Notes under the pieces: generated by a model
Databases searched by the model: none
Seen by the model: the letters and a program-made list of their open reading frames with translations, nothing else
What the model was told of the DNA's origin: nothing
Part shown: positions 51,420-59,801 of the stretch, piece by piece
How the letters are laid out: the number at the start of each line of letters is the position of its first letter
Numbering within the stretch: position 1 is the stretch's first letter
NCBI GenBank assembly: GCA_031553035.1
Contig: JAVBLY010000001.1
Span: 248,001 to 312,000 of the forward strand
DNA from: JAVBLY01 sp031553035
GTDB lineage: Bacteria > Bacillota > Clostridia > Peptostreptococcales > Anaerovoracaceae
Direction: 5' to 3'
Length of the DNA stretch: 64,000 nucleotides
Position numbers and translations under genes: made by a program

Positions 51420-52841
51420 ATGTCACAAAATAAATGTTTGAGTTGTGATAAGTTCAATGAAGACAGAATGAACATTCTTTTCAAAGTAATGGATAATGAA
51501 AATGATGTCACACTAACTGACGGAATAGGTGTCGTGTTAAGAGTAAGTGATTCTTATGAAGAACACTTTTCTGTAACTAAAGAGTATATGCAGGGCAAAT
51601 CGGTTTTTGACCTTGAAAAAGAAGGCATTTTTAATCCGTCTGTCACTTCAGTAGTATTGAAAGAGAAACGCAAAGCAACAATAATGCAGACTAATAAAGA
51701 CGGACATAGTGTATTAACGACAGGTGTCCCTATATTTGATGATGATGGAAAAATCGAATATGTTATAAGTTTTAATTCGATTGATATAGCTGATGTTACA
51801 ACTGTACAGGATAAGTATAATAAATTAAATGAAGTATTAAGGGAATATAGTGCAGAAATAAACCACCTGCGGTTAAAGGAGGTGGAGGATAAAGAAATCA
51901 TTTCAAAGAGCAAGTCAATGACAGATATTGTTGAATTGATTTTTCAAGTTGCTGATTCTAATACGAATGTATTGATAACAGGGGAAACTGGAGTTGGGAA
52001 GAGCATGATCGCTAAAATAATGCATAAAAATAGCGGTAGATCCAAAGGACCTTTTATAGAAATCAACTGCGGCGCTATACCTCCAAGCCTAATTGAGGCG
52101 GAACTTTTTGGATACGAAAAGGGCTCTTTTACCGGTGCTGATAGCAATGGCAAAGCCGGGAAAATAGAACTTTCTAATTGCGGAACTTTGTTTCTTGATG
52201 AAATTGGAGAACTGCCGTTGGATATGCAAACAAAATTTTTACAGGCTATTCAAGAAAAAACTATTGTCAAGGTTGGTGGCTTAGACAAAATAAATGTTGA
52301 TTTTCGTCTAATAGCTGCAACGAACAGCGACATAAAAAAAGAGGTGAAAGAAGGGCGTTTCAGAGAAGATCTGTACTATAGACTGAATGTAATACCGATA
52401 CATATCCCGCCATTGAGAGAACGGGTAGATGATATAGCTCCGCTTGCGATCAGTTTTTTAGATAAATTCAATAAACAATACAATAAAAGTGTAACCTTGT
52501 CATCAGATGTATATGGTTTATTAGAAAAACAACAATGGCCTGGTAATATCAGGCAAATTGAGAACCTAATCGAAAGAATGGTAGTCACATCAAAGGACAA
52601 TGTCATCAATGTTGAAAATCTACCTTCTGACATAGATACACATAGTTTTAAAACTTATATTAATGACAATGATACACTTGGTGAAATGATCAATGAATAT
52701 GAGAAAGCCATTTTTATCAATGCCTTTAGTAAGTATAAAACTAGTATTGAAGTAGGTAAACGGCTTGGAATAAGTCAAACTACTGCAGCGAGAAAACTTA
52801 GGAAATATATCCCTGATTATACTAGGATTTCTGAAAATTAA
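51420..52841 (+). CDS. Sigma-54-dependent activator, second copy
   Basis: The protein has 473 residues with AAGGAGAAG before the ATG. The N-terminal 140 residues look like a degenerate PAS sensor (GIGVVLRVSDSYEEHF). The AAA+ domain has Walker A GETGVGKS (188-195), the sigma-54 contact loop as GSFTGA (235-240, a common variant of GAFTGA) and DEIGELPLD. The C-terminus has a short Fis-like HTH (EVGKRLGISQTTAARKL). The dyad TAGT(C/T)AAAAATGACTA occurs just before and just after the gene, and a sigma-54 promoter follows at 53048, so it most likely activates the crotonase operon and controls itself. Its ligand is unknown. Confidence 0.93.
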   Translation: MSQNKCLSCDKFNEDRMNILFKVMDNENDVTLTDGIGVVLRVSDSYEEHFSVTKEYMQGKSVFDLEKEGIFNPSVTSVVLKEKRKATIMQTNKDGHSVLTTGVPIFDDDGKIEYVISFNSIDIADVTTVQDKYNKLNEVLREYSAEINHLRLKEVEDKEIISKSKSMTDIVELIFQVADSNTNVLITGETGVGKSMIAKIMHKNSGRSKGPFIEINCGAIPPSLIEAELFGYEKGSFTGADSNGKAGKIELSNCGTLFLDEIGELPLDMQTKFLQAIQEKTIVKVGGLDKINVDFRLIAATNSDIKKEVKEGRFREDLYYRLNVIPIHIPPLRERVDDIAPLAISFLDKFNKQYNKSVTLSSDVYGLLEKQQWPGNIRQIENLIERMVVTSKDNVINVENLPSDIDTHSFKTYINDNDTLGEMINEYEKAIFINAFSKYKTSIEVGKRLGISQTTAARKLRKYIPDYTRISEN

Positions 52842-52862
52842 TTTGTAACTATATTTAGTCAA

Positions 52863-52898
52863 GATTGATTAATAGTCAAAAATGACTATTAATCAATC
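52863..52898. promoter_or_regulatory. 36-base perfect dyad, candidate upstream activator site of the crotonase operon
   Basis: GATTGATTAATAGTCA (52863-52878) and TGACTATTAATCAATC (52883-52898) are perfect inverted arms around AAAA. The core TAGTCAAAAATGACTA recurs upstream of the activator gene and near 39328. It lies about 150-185 bases before the sigma-54 promoter, the usual range for enhancer binding. A separate terminator with a T run follows at 52945, which makes a terminator role for this dyad less likely. Confidence 0.72.
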
Positions 52899-52944
52899 AA
52901 AAATTTATTTGATTTAATGTGAAAACTATAAGAAGAAAATGTAC

Positions 52945-52977
52945 AAAGAGATCTTTATTAAGGTCTTTTTTTATTAT
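52945..52977 (+). terminator. Terminator after the second sigma-54 activator gene
   Basis: AAAGAGATCTT pairs with AAGGTCTTTTT (two G-U pairs) around TATT and runs into seven T. It sits 100 bases past the stop codon and 70 bases before the sigma-54 promoter. Confidence 0.75.
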
Positions 52978-53047
52978 ACGTTCAAATTCAAATGTTTCAA
53001 ATATTTCTATTCTTACTAATATTTTTTTATGCAGTTTATCCCAAACA

Positions 53048-53063
53048 TGGCATGATATTTGCA
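53048..53063 (+). promoter_or_regulatory. Sigma-54 promoter of the crotonase / acyl-CoA dehydrogenase operon
   Basis: TGGCATGATATTTGCA is a near-perfect -24/-12 promoter, with GG and GC ten bases apart and TTGCA intact. It lies 45 bases before the first ATG at 53108 and downstream of the dyad at 52863-52898. Confidence 0.9.
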
Positions 53064-53107
53064 ATATCTAATGATTTTAGATGCTAAAACCAAGATAGGA
53101 GGAAGTA

Positions 53108-53884
53108 ATGTTAAATCAAATTGAACAAGAAACTGAAAAAAATATTTCGATTCTTTCAATAAATCGCCCGGAAGCTTTGAATGCACTTAATAAGGTAATT
53201 CTTGATGAATTGAATCGAAAAATAGATGAAATATCAACCGATCCAAATATAAGAGTTTTGATAATCACAGGTAAAGGAAGATCTTTTGTTGCAGGTGCTG
53301 ATATAGAGTCACAAAGCAAATTGGATGTTGAAGGTGGACTGAAATGGGGAAGATATGGTTCTTCAATTTTTAGAAAAATTGAAAATTTGTCTATACCGAC
53401 AATAGCTGCAGTGAATGGATTTGCTCTCGGAGGAGGTTGTGAGCTGGCTTTATCATGTGACATTATTATCGCAAATAAAAAAGCAAAGTTTGGGCAGCCT
53501 GAGGTTGGACTTGGAATAACTCCGGGATTTTCCGGAACCCAGAGATTACCCAGGAGAGTCGGAATTGGTATGGCAAAAGAAATGATCTTTACCGGAAAAG
53601 TTATCGATGCTGATAGAGCAATGCAAATAGGCTTGGTAAATAAAGTCACTGAAGCAGACCACCTTATTGAAGAAGCAAAATCAATGGCTAGAATCATTTC
53701 TAAGAATGCTCCTTTAGCGGTCAGCTATTCAAAGAAGGCAATAGATAGTGGTGTGGACACGAGCCTAGATATAGGAATAAAAATAGAAAACGAGTTGTTC
53801 TCGATGTGTTTTGGAACAGAAGATCAAAAAGAAGGTATGCGGGCGTTTTTGGATAAAGAAGAAGTTTCATATAAAGGGAAATAA
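53108..53884 (+). CDS. Enoyl-CoA hydratase (crotonase family)
   Basis: The protein has 258 residues, usual for a short-chain hydratase, with AGGAGG before the ATG. The oxyanion-hole segments are FVAGADI and GFALGGGCE. Both catalytic Glu residues are present, at about 112 in GGGCELAL and 132 in GQPEVGLG, so it should add or remove water rather than act as an isomerase only. In this operon it could dehydrate a 3-hydroxyacyl-CoA such as 3-hydroxypropionyl-CoA or 3-hydroxybutyryl/valeryl-CoA, ahead of reduction by the acyl-CoA dehydrogenase encoded next. It is the first gene after the sigma-54 promoter. Confidence 0.93.
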   Translation: MLNQIEQETEKNISILSINRPEALNALNKVILDELNRKIDEISTDPNIRVLIITGKGRSFVAGADIESQSKLDVEGGLKWGRYGSSIFRKIENLSIPTIAAVNGFALGGGCELALSCDIIIANKKAKFGQPEVGLGITPGFSGTQRLPRRVGIGMAKEMIFTGKVIDADRAMQIGLVNKVTEADHLIEEAKSMARIISKNAPLAVSYSKKAIDSGVDTSLDIGIKIENELFSMCFGTEDQKEGMRAFLDKEEVSYKGK

Positions 53885-53907
53885 TTTAATCATTCAAGGA
53901 GGATTTT

Positions 53908-55047
53908 ATGGAATTCAGCTATTCACGAGAGCAGGAAATGGTAAAAAAAATGATCAGGGAATTTGCCGAAAATGAAATTGAACCCATTATGGAGGAGATG
54001 GATGAGGATGCAAGTTACCCATTTGATTCCGTTGCGAAGTTAGGTAAGTTAGGCGTTATGGGAATGCCATTCCCTGAGGAATATGGCGGATCAGGAACAG
54101 ATTATTTAACATACATAATGGCAATAGAAGAATTGTCAAAGATAAGTGGATCTCATGGGGTTATCGTTCAGACACATAATGCATTATGCTGCTGGCCAAT
54201 CTTTACCTACGGTACAGAAGAGCAAAAACAGAAATATCTGCCCAAACTCTTATCGGGTGAACACTTAGGTGCGTTCGGCTTGACAGAGCCTAATGCCGGA
54301 ACAGATGCTGCAATGCAGCAAACGACTGCTAAGGATATGGGAGATCACTGGCTGATAAACGGAAGCAAAATATTCATATCCGGAGGTGGGATAGCAGATA
54401 TTTATATTGTAATGGCTATGACTGATAAGTCAAAAGGAACTAAAGGTATCAGTGCATTCATAATCGAGAAAGGTGCTGAGGGTTTTACAAGAGGCAAGAA
54501 AGAAAACAAAATGGGAATCCGGGGATCGACAGCTGCAGAATTAGTATTTGAAAATTGCAGGATCCCTAAAGAAAATCTGCTAAGCAAAGAAGGGAAGGGA
54601 TTTAAAGTAGCAATGAGCTCTCTTGATGTGGGCAGATTGGGAATAGCTGCACAGGCGCTTGGGATAGCTCAGGGAGCTTTCGATCAAACGGTGGCCTACA
54701 TGAAACAGAGAAAGCAATTTGGCAGAAGTCTGGATAAATTTCAGGCACTGGCATTTGAAATGGCCAATATGAAAACAGAGATAGACGGGGCCAGATTTTT
54801 ACTATACTGCGCCTGCAATACAAGGGACAGAGGTCTACCCAGTACAGTGGAAGCAGCTCAGGCAAAACTCAAATGTTCTGAGACTGCTATGTATGTGACT
54901 ACGAAAGCTGTTCAATTCCACGGCGGTTATGGATATATCAAAGATTATCCCGTGGAAAGAATGATGAGGGATGCAAAGATAACTGAAATCTATGAAGGGA
55001 CTTCGGAGGTAATGAAGATGGTTATTTCCGGTGATGTCTTTAAATAA
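53908..55047 (+). CDS. Acyl-CoA dehydrogenase (short-chain, Etf-linked)
   Basis: The protein has 379 residues, the typical length. FAD and substrate segments GAFGLTEPNAGTD, FISGGGIAD and FHGGYGY are present, and the catalytic base Glu is at about 363 in YEGTSE, as in bacterial butyryl-CoA dehydrogenases. Downstream etfB and etfA supply its electron partner. In this setting it most likely runs as a reductase of an enoyl-CoA (acryloyl-, crotonyl- or pentenoyl-CoA), perhaps by electron bifurcation with EtfAB. In 5-aminovalerate fermenters a member of this family also dehydrates 5-hydroxyvaleryl-CoA, so that activity cannot be excluded. A folded spacer follows at 55099-55135. Confidence 0.93.
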   Translation: MEFSYSREQEMVKKMIREFAENEIEPIMEEMDEDASYPFDSVAKLGKLGVMGMPFPEEYGGSGTDYLTYIMAIEELSKISGSHGVIVQTHNALCCWPIFTYGTEEQKQKYLPKLLSGEHLGAFGLTEPNAGTDAAMQQTTAKDMGDHWLINGSKIFISGGGIADIYIVMAMTDKSKGTKGISAFIIEKGAEGFTRGKKENKMGIRGSTAAELVFENCRIPKENLLSKEGKGFKVAMSSLDVGRLGIAAQALGIAQGAFDQTVAYMKQRKQFGRSLDKFQALAFEMANMKTEIDGARFLLYCACNTRDRGLPSTVEAAQAKLKCSETAMYVTTKAVQFHGGYGYIKDYPVERMMRDAKITEIYEGTSEVMKMVISGDVFK

Positions 55048-55098
55048 TGCTGCACTGCCGATTCCAACCAAATCAAGATTTGGGGGATCTTAGTATTG

Positions 55099-55135
55099 GA
55101 CCTACCTGCGGTTTTTTCATAAACCGGGTTAGGTC
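55099..55135 (+). promoter_or_regulatory. Intercistronic hairpin between acyl-CoA dehydrogenase and etfB
   Basis: GACCTA (55099-55104) and CGGTTT (55109-55114) pair with AAACCG (55121-55126) and TAGGTC (55130-55135) in one extended stem with a small internal loop. There is no T tail, and the etfB ribosome site AGGAGGG follows at once. It may adjust etfB translation or messenger decay rather than end transcription. Confidence 0.6.
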
Positions 55136-55150
55136 TCAGGAGGGAAAACG

Positions 55151-55939
55151 ATGAAAATAATTGTATGTGTAAAACAAGTACCGGATACAAATGATATAAA
55201 AATAAATCCTGAAACAGGAACATTGATCAGAGATGGTGTGCCAAGTATTTTAAATCATGATGATGCAAATGCTATCGAGCTGGCATTGACTATAAAAGAC
55301 GAGATTCCTGATACAGAAATAACTGTCCTCACAATGGGACCTCCGCAGGCAAAAGAAATGCTTCAGGAATGCCTTGCAATGGGCGCCGACGATGCAATAC
55401 TTCTTTCTGACAGAGCCCTGGGAGGATCTGACACATGGGCTACATCAAACGCTCTGGCAGCAGGTATTAAAAAAATAGGCGATTTTGATTTGATACTTGC
55501 GGGCAGACAGGCTATCGATGGCGATACAGCTCAGGTAGGTCCTCAGATAGCGGAAAAGATGGATCTTCCCCAGGTAACCTATGTAAAGGAATTTGAAATG
55601 TCAGATGGCGGTGCCATAGTCAAAAGAGCATTGGAAGACGGATATGAAAAACTAAAAATAAAATTTCCCTGTGTACTTACTGCCATTAAAGAGCTTAATA
55701 CCCCGCGGTATATGTCTATTCCCGGGATACTAAAAGCTGTTAAAAAGGATATTGCAGTATGGAATGCAGATGATATTGGAGTAGATAAGTCAGTAGTAGG
55801 TCTTAAAGCATCTCCTACCAATGTATTTCGCTCATTTACGCCGAAACCTAAAGGTAAAGGGATTTCTGTAGAGGGTGATACTCCGAAAGATCAGGTTTAC
55901 TATCTTCTATCTGATTTAAAGAAAAAACACATAATATAG
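55151..55939 (+). CDS. etfB: Electron transfer flavoprotein beta subunit
   Basis: The protein has 262 residues. It starts MKIIVCVKQVPDTNDIKI, the standard EtfB opening, and includes LAGRQAIDGDTAQVGPQIAE, the signature loop. In bifurcating Etfs the small subunit binds an extra FAD near NADH. I cannot tell from the sequence alone whether this pair bifurcates. The gene follows the acyl-CoA dehydrogenase and precedes etfA by 19 bases; a strong AGGAGGG site is present. Confidence 0.95.
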   Translation: MKIIVCVKQVPDTNDIKINPETGTLIRDGVPSILNHDDANAIELALTIKDEIPDTEITVLTMGPPQAKEMLQECLAMGADDAILLSDRALGGSDTWATSNALAAGIKKIGDFDLILAGRQAIDGDTAQVGPQIAEKMDLPQVTYVKEFEMSDGGAIVKRALEDGYEKLKIKFPCVLTAIKELNTPRYMSIPGILKAVKKDIAVWNADDIGVDKSVVGLKASPTNVFRSFTPKPKGKGISVEGDTPKDQVYYLLSDLKKKHII

Positions 55940-55958
55940 CATTCGGGAGGAATAAATA

Positions 55959-57032
55959 ATGGCAAATATTAACGATTACAAAAATGTTTGGGTCTATGCG
56001 GAACAACGATATGGAAAATTTATGAATGTAGCATTGGAGCTGCTTGGTGAGGGACGCAGGCTGGCTCGAGATATAAGTTCTGAGACAAAAGTTTGTGCAG
56101 TTCTGGTTGGATATGAAACAGATCCTCTTATAGAAGAACTCTATTCATACGGCGCTGATGAAATTATTCAGATAGATAATGAGCTGCTTGAATACTACAG
56201 CACTGACGGTTATACAAAAGTGATGGCTGATGCAGTAAAAGAATTCAAACCGGAAATCGTTTTGTTCGGAGCAACACATATTGGAAGGGATCTTGCCCCG
56301 AGAATAGCAGCAAGACTCGATACAGGACTTACTGCAGATTGTACGAGGCTGGATATAAAAACAAATGAATATATGGATTATCTGGAGAGTTACACAACAG
56401 CAAACCTTAACGGGCTAGACAGGGATGATCCCAGCTTAGGTCTCAAACAAACAAGACCTGCATTCGGAGGAAACCTGATGGCTACTATAGTTACTCCACA
56501 CACCAGACCACAGATGGCGACTGTGAGACCGGGAGTTATGGATAGATGCCAGAAGCAGGATGATTTCAGAGGAGAGCTGATAAAATATGAACCAAATCTT
56601 TCAGCGGAGGATATACACGTTGAGCTTATTGATGTTGTAAAAGAAGCAAAAGAGCTTGTTTCACTGACTGATGCGGAAATTATCTGTTCAGGAGGAAGAG
56701 GGCTTGGTGACGCATCAGGGTTTGAGCTCATTGAAGAATTTGCGAAAACTGTCGGCGGTGTCGTAGGGGCTTCCCGTGCTGCTGTGGATTCCGGGTGGAT
56801 AGCCCAGTCACACCAAGTTGGCCAGACTGGAACAACAGTAAAGCCAAGAATTTATTTTGCATGCGGTATTTCGGGGGCGATACAGCACCTTGCCGGAATG
56901 CAAACATCTGACATCATAATCGCTATAAACAAAGACCCCGAAGCACCAATGATGCAGCTTGCGGATTATGCTATCTGCGGTGATTTGAAAAAAGTTATAC
57001 CTGAGATGATTTCTCAGTGGCAAACGGTATAG
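55959..57032 (+). CDS. etfA: Electron transfer flavoprotein alpha subunit
   Basis: The protein has 357 residues. The C-terminal FAD domain is clear: ICSGGRGLGDASGFELIEE, VGASRAAVDSGWI, HQVGQTGTTVKPRIYFACG and SGAIQHLAGM. No N-terminal ferredoxin extension is present, so this is the short EtfA form. It carries electrons between NADH or ferredoxin and the acyl-CoA dehydrogenase. It stands in a tight operon with etfB (before) and an iron alcohol dehydrogenase (19 bases after). Confidence 0.95.
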   Translation: MANINDYKNVWVYAEQRYGKFMNVALELLGEGRRLARDISSETKVCAVLVGYETDPLIEELYSYGADEIIQIDNELLEYYSTDGYTKVMADAVKEFKPEIVLFGATHIGRDLAPRIAARLDTGLTADCTRLDIKTNEYMDYLESYTTANLNGLDRDDPSLGLKQTRPAFGGNLMATIVTPHTRPQMATVRPGVMDRCQKQDDFRGELIKYEPNLSAEDIHVELIDVVKEAKELVSLTDAEIICSGGRGLGDASGFELIEEFAKTVGGVVGASRAAVDSGWIAQSHQVGQTGTTVKPRIYFACGISGAIQHLAGMQTSDIIIAINKDPEAPMMQLADYAICGDLKKVIPEMISQWQTV

Positions 57033-57051
57033 TTGAAAGGAGAAAACAAAA

Positions 57052-58179
57052 ATGAGAGAGATATTGATCAAGGGACAGCTTAATAAGTTCAAAACATTCA
57101 AAGATTTTTCTGAGGAATTCAATATCAGTGAAAGGGATCTATTGTTAACAAATGAGTATATTTATAACCCTTTTATAAAAGAACTGGGTTTAAATTGTCA
57201 AATAGTGTTTCAGGAAAAATTCGGTGACGGCGAACCGACAGAAGAAATGATCACAGATATTTTAAATGCCATCGATGAAAATTCATATGACAGAGTCATC
57301 TCTGTCGGCGGCGGCGCGATACTTGATATCGGAAAGATCCTGTCCCTGAAGAGAACAGGTACAGTACATCAGTTATTTTTCAAAGAGGCAGAAGTGATTT
57401 CCGAAAAAGATACAGTTGCGATCCCGACTACGTGCGGAACAGGATCTGAGGTAACGAATATATCTGTTGCCATAGTAAGGGATAGTAAAGGCGATACAAC
57501 AAAACTTGGCTTAGTGTCAGATTTGATTATCCCTCAGAATGTATGTCTTATCCCTGAAATGTTAAAGACTTTACCCTATGAACCTTTTGCATCTTCCGCA
57601 ATTGACGCATTGATCCATGCTGTTGAATCCTATTTGTCTCCAGCAAGAGCAACAATGACATCTGAGTTATTTGGAGTCAAGGCAATGGAACTTATTTTGG
57701 AGGGTTTTCGAAGAATAGGAAAAGACGGTCCTGATGCGCGTTTTGATTATTTCGATGAGTTCGTAACTGCTTCATCTTATGCGGGGCTAGCTTTCCTGCA
57801 GGCAGGGTGTGCAACTGTACATGCAATGTCATTCCCGTTAGGTGGCACATATCATGTGCCTCACGGTGAATCAAACTATGCATTATTCGGAAAAGTGCTG
57901 GAAAAATATAATGAAATTGATCCTGATGGGAAAATCGCAGATTTCAAAAAAACAATAGCGCGCATTTTAGGTGGAAGTGAAGATGACGCTTTAGATAACC
58001 TTGCCGTACTTGAAGAGAAAATACTTCATTTAAAACCAATCAGAGAGTATGGATTTAAAGAATCAGATGTCGAATTATTTGCAGATTCTGTTATAGCAAA
58101 TCAGCAACGCCTGGTAATTAACTCATATGTCCCACTGACAAGAGAATTGATCATGGAGATATATGAGGAAACATATTAA
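57052..58179 (+). CDS. Iron-containing alcohol dehydrogenase, 4-hydroxybutyrate dehydrogenase-like
   Basis: The protein has 375 residues. Its start (FNISERDLLLTNEYIYNPF), VFQEKFGDGEPTEEMI, PTTCGTGSEVTN, SSAIDALIHAVESYLSP and GTYHVPHGESNYALFG follow closely what I remember of 4-hydroxybutyrate dehydrogenase from Clostridium kluyveri. The NAD motif GGGAILDIGK and metal-binding His residues (IHAVES, VHAMSF, VPHGE) are all present. It should reduce an omega-oxo acid (malonate, succinate or glutarate semialdehyde) to the hydroxy acid. It is directly followed by an omega-aminotransferase gene that would make this semialdehyde. Confidence 0.88.
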   Translation: MREILIKGQLNKFKTFKDFSEEFNISERDLLLTNEYIYNPFIKELGLNCQIVFQEKFGDGEPTEEMITDILNAIDENSYDRVISVGGGAILDIGKILSLKRTGTVHQLFFKEAEVISEKDTVAIPTTCGTGSEVTNISVAIVRDSKGDTTKLGLVSDLIIPQNVCLIPEMLKTLPYEPFASSAIDALIHAVESYLSPARATMTSELFGVKAMELILEGFRRIGKDGPDARFDYFDEFVTASSYAGLAFLQAGCATVHAMSFPLGGTYHVPHGESNYALFGKVLEKYNEIDPDGKIADFKKTIARILGGSEDDALDNLAVLEEKILHLKPIREYGFKESDVELFADSVIANQQRLVINSYVPLTRELIMEIYEETY

Positions 58180-58217
58180 AGTCAAATCAATAAATGTATT
58201 TTAAAGGAGGAAAAGAG

Positions 58218-59576
58218 ATGACAGATTTAAAGACAAGTTTACCTAAGATAGTAACAGATGAGATCCCCGGACCTAAGTCTGCGGAATTGCTGAAGGTAAG
58301 AAAAAGTGAAGTTACTGATGCGGTGGCAATGCTGGCACCGGTATTTGTAGACAGAGCCGAGGGTGCTATGGTTCAGGATATCGACGGGAACAGATTCCTT
58401 GATTTTGTTGCCGGCATAGGTGTACTAAACATTGGACACAGCCATCCGGAAGTTGTTGAGGCAGTAAAAAAGCAGGCTGATAAGTATTTTGCACCAAATA
58501 TCAATGTGTTCAACTATGAACAATATCCATTGCTTGCCGAGAAACTTAATAAAATCGTTCCCATCGACGGAGAAAAGGAAACTATTCTGGTAAATACCGG
58601 AGCAGAAGCAGACGAGAACGCAGTCAAGCTTGCACGAAGATTTACAGGAAGAACTGAAATAATCGCTTTTTCAGGAGGGTTTCATGGGCGTTCATATATG
58701 ACAATGGCACTGACCAGTAAAGTCAAGCCTTATAAATTCAACTTCGGGCCCCTTCCTCAAGGCGTTCAGAGATTCCCTTTCCCATATTGTTACAGATGTA
58801 CATACGGGCTGGAAAGAGAAACTTGCGACATGCATTGTGCCAAGGTTTTCGAAGAAAGCTATTTCCTTGAGTATGTTGCTCCAGAAAGTGTTGCTGCAAT
58901 AATACTTGAGCCAATTCTCGGAGAGGGTGGATTTGTGATACCTCCTGACGAGTTCCTGAAAGAGATGAGAGATTTCTGTGATAAATACGGCATTCTGCTG
59001 ATCGCCGATGAAATACAGACAGGATACGCAAGGACCGGCAAGATGTTTGCCTGTGAGCACTGGAGTGTCAAACCGGATATCGTAGTAAGCGCGAAATCTG
59101 TAGCCGGCGGTATTCCTGTCTCTTGTGTTACAGCAAGAAAAGATATCATGGATTGCGTCGGGCCGGGAGAATTAGGCGGAACCTATAGCGGTAATGCACT
59201 TGCTACAGCATCTGCTCTTAAGATCCTTGAGATCATGGACCGTGATGACTATTGCGGAAAAGCCAATCATATCGGCGATATCACGATAAAGAGACTTTAT
59301 GAGATGAAAGAAAAGTTCGAAATCATTGGAGATGTACGAGGTCGCGGTGCAATGCTGGCTGTCGAATTCGTCAAAAGCAGATCTACGAAAGAGCCAGCAA
59401 AGGAAGAGACAAAAGCTATAATTGCTGAATGTATGCAAAATGGACTTGTTGTATTAGGTGCAGGAGTCAGAGATAACAATATAAGATTCCTTATGCCCCT
59501 GGTAATAACCGATGAACAGGTAAATGCAGGTTTGGACATTCTTGAAAATGCTATAGCAAAAGTTTCTAAAAAATAA
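58218..59576 (+). CDS. Omega-amino acid aminotransferase (GabT-like, class III)
   Basis: I start at ATG 58218, 8 bases after AAAGGAGG (452 residues). Typical GabT segments are NTGAEADENAVKLARRFTGR, FSGGFHGRSYMTMALT, PILGEGGFVIPP and ADEIQTGYARTGK, and the PLP Lys is at about 293 in SAKSVAGG. It transfers the amino group of an omega-amino acid (beta-alanine, GABA or 5-aminovalerate) to 2-oxoglutarate or pyruvate. A short inserted Cys-rich stretch, CYRCTYGLERETCDMHC, is present near residues 196-212, as in some GabT relatives. It pairs with the dehydrogenase gene just upstream. Confidence 0.9.
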   Translation: MTDLKTSLPKIVTDEIPGPKSAELLKVRKSEVTDAVAMLAPVFVDRAEGAMVQDIDGNRFLDFVAGIGVLNIGHSHPEVVEAVKKQADKYFAPNINVFNYEQYPLLAEKLNKIVPIDGEKETILVNTGAEADENAVKLARRFTGRTEIIAFSGGFHGRSYMTMALTSKVKPYKFNFGPLPQGVQRFPFPYCYRCTYGLERETCDMHCAKVFEESYFLEYVAPESVAAIILEPILGEGGFVIPPDEFLKEMRDFCDKYGILLIADEIQTGYARTGKMFACEHWSVKPDIVVSAKSVAGGIPVSCVTARKDIMDCVGPGELGGTYSGNALATASALKILEIMDRDDYCGKANHIGDITIKRLYEMKEKFEIIGDVRGRGAMLAVEFVKSRSTKEPAKEETKAIIAECMQNGLVVLGAGVRDNNIRFLMPLVITDEQVNAGLDILENAIAKVSKK

Positions 59577-59603
59577 TAATTTTCGATGGGTTTAATACTG
59601 AAT

Positions 59604-59674
59604 CCCTGGCTACTCACAGTCAGGGCGAACAGGTGCAAGAATAATTGAGTTAAGTAGATAAAAAGTTTGCACCT
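59604..59674. promoter_or_regulatory. Two inverted repeats in the aminotransferase / CoA-transferase spacer
   Basis: CCCTGGCT (59604-59611) pairs with AGTCAGGG (59618-59625) with one G-U pair. AGGTGCAA (59631-59638) pairs with TTGCACCT (59667-59674) across 28 bases. Neither has a T tail. The spacer 59577-59801 is the longest in this operon, so a promoter or processing site is plausible. Confidence 0.5.
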
Positions 59675-59801
59675 ATTCGAATTCAAACCAATAATAGATG
59701 TTGCTAAATGCACATATTTTAATGATTTGAATTGTTTGGTAAACCCCAATTAATCTTTATAGGCAAATTGTTTTCAAAAAAGAAAGTATATAAAGCATCT
59801 T

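Noticed and set aside
52863..52898. Dyad as terminator of the sigma-54 activator gene
   Set aside because: No T run follows, its core recurs upstream of the gene, and a better T-tailed hairpin lies at 52945-52977.
53108..59576. Classical GABA to butyrate operon
   Set aside because: Not excluded, but 4-hydroxybutyryl-CoA dehydratase is absent from the window, so it is not the primary reading.
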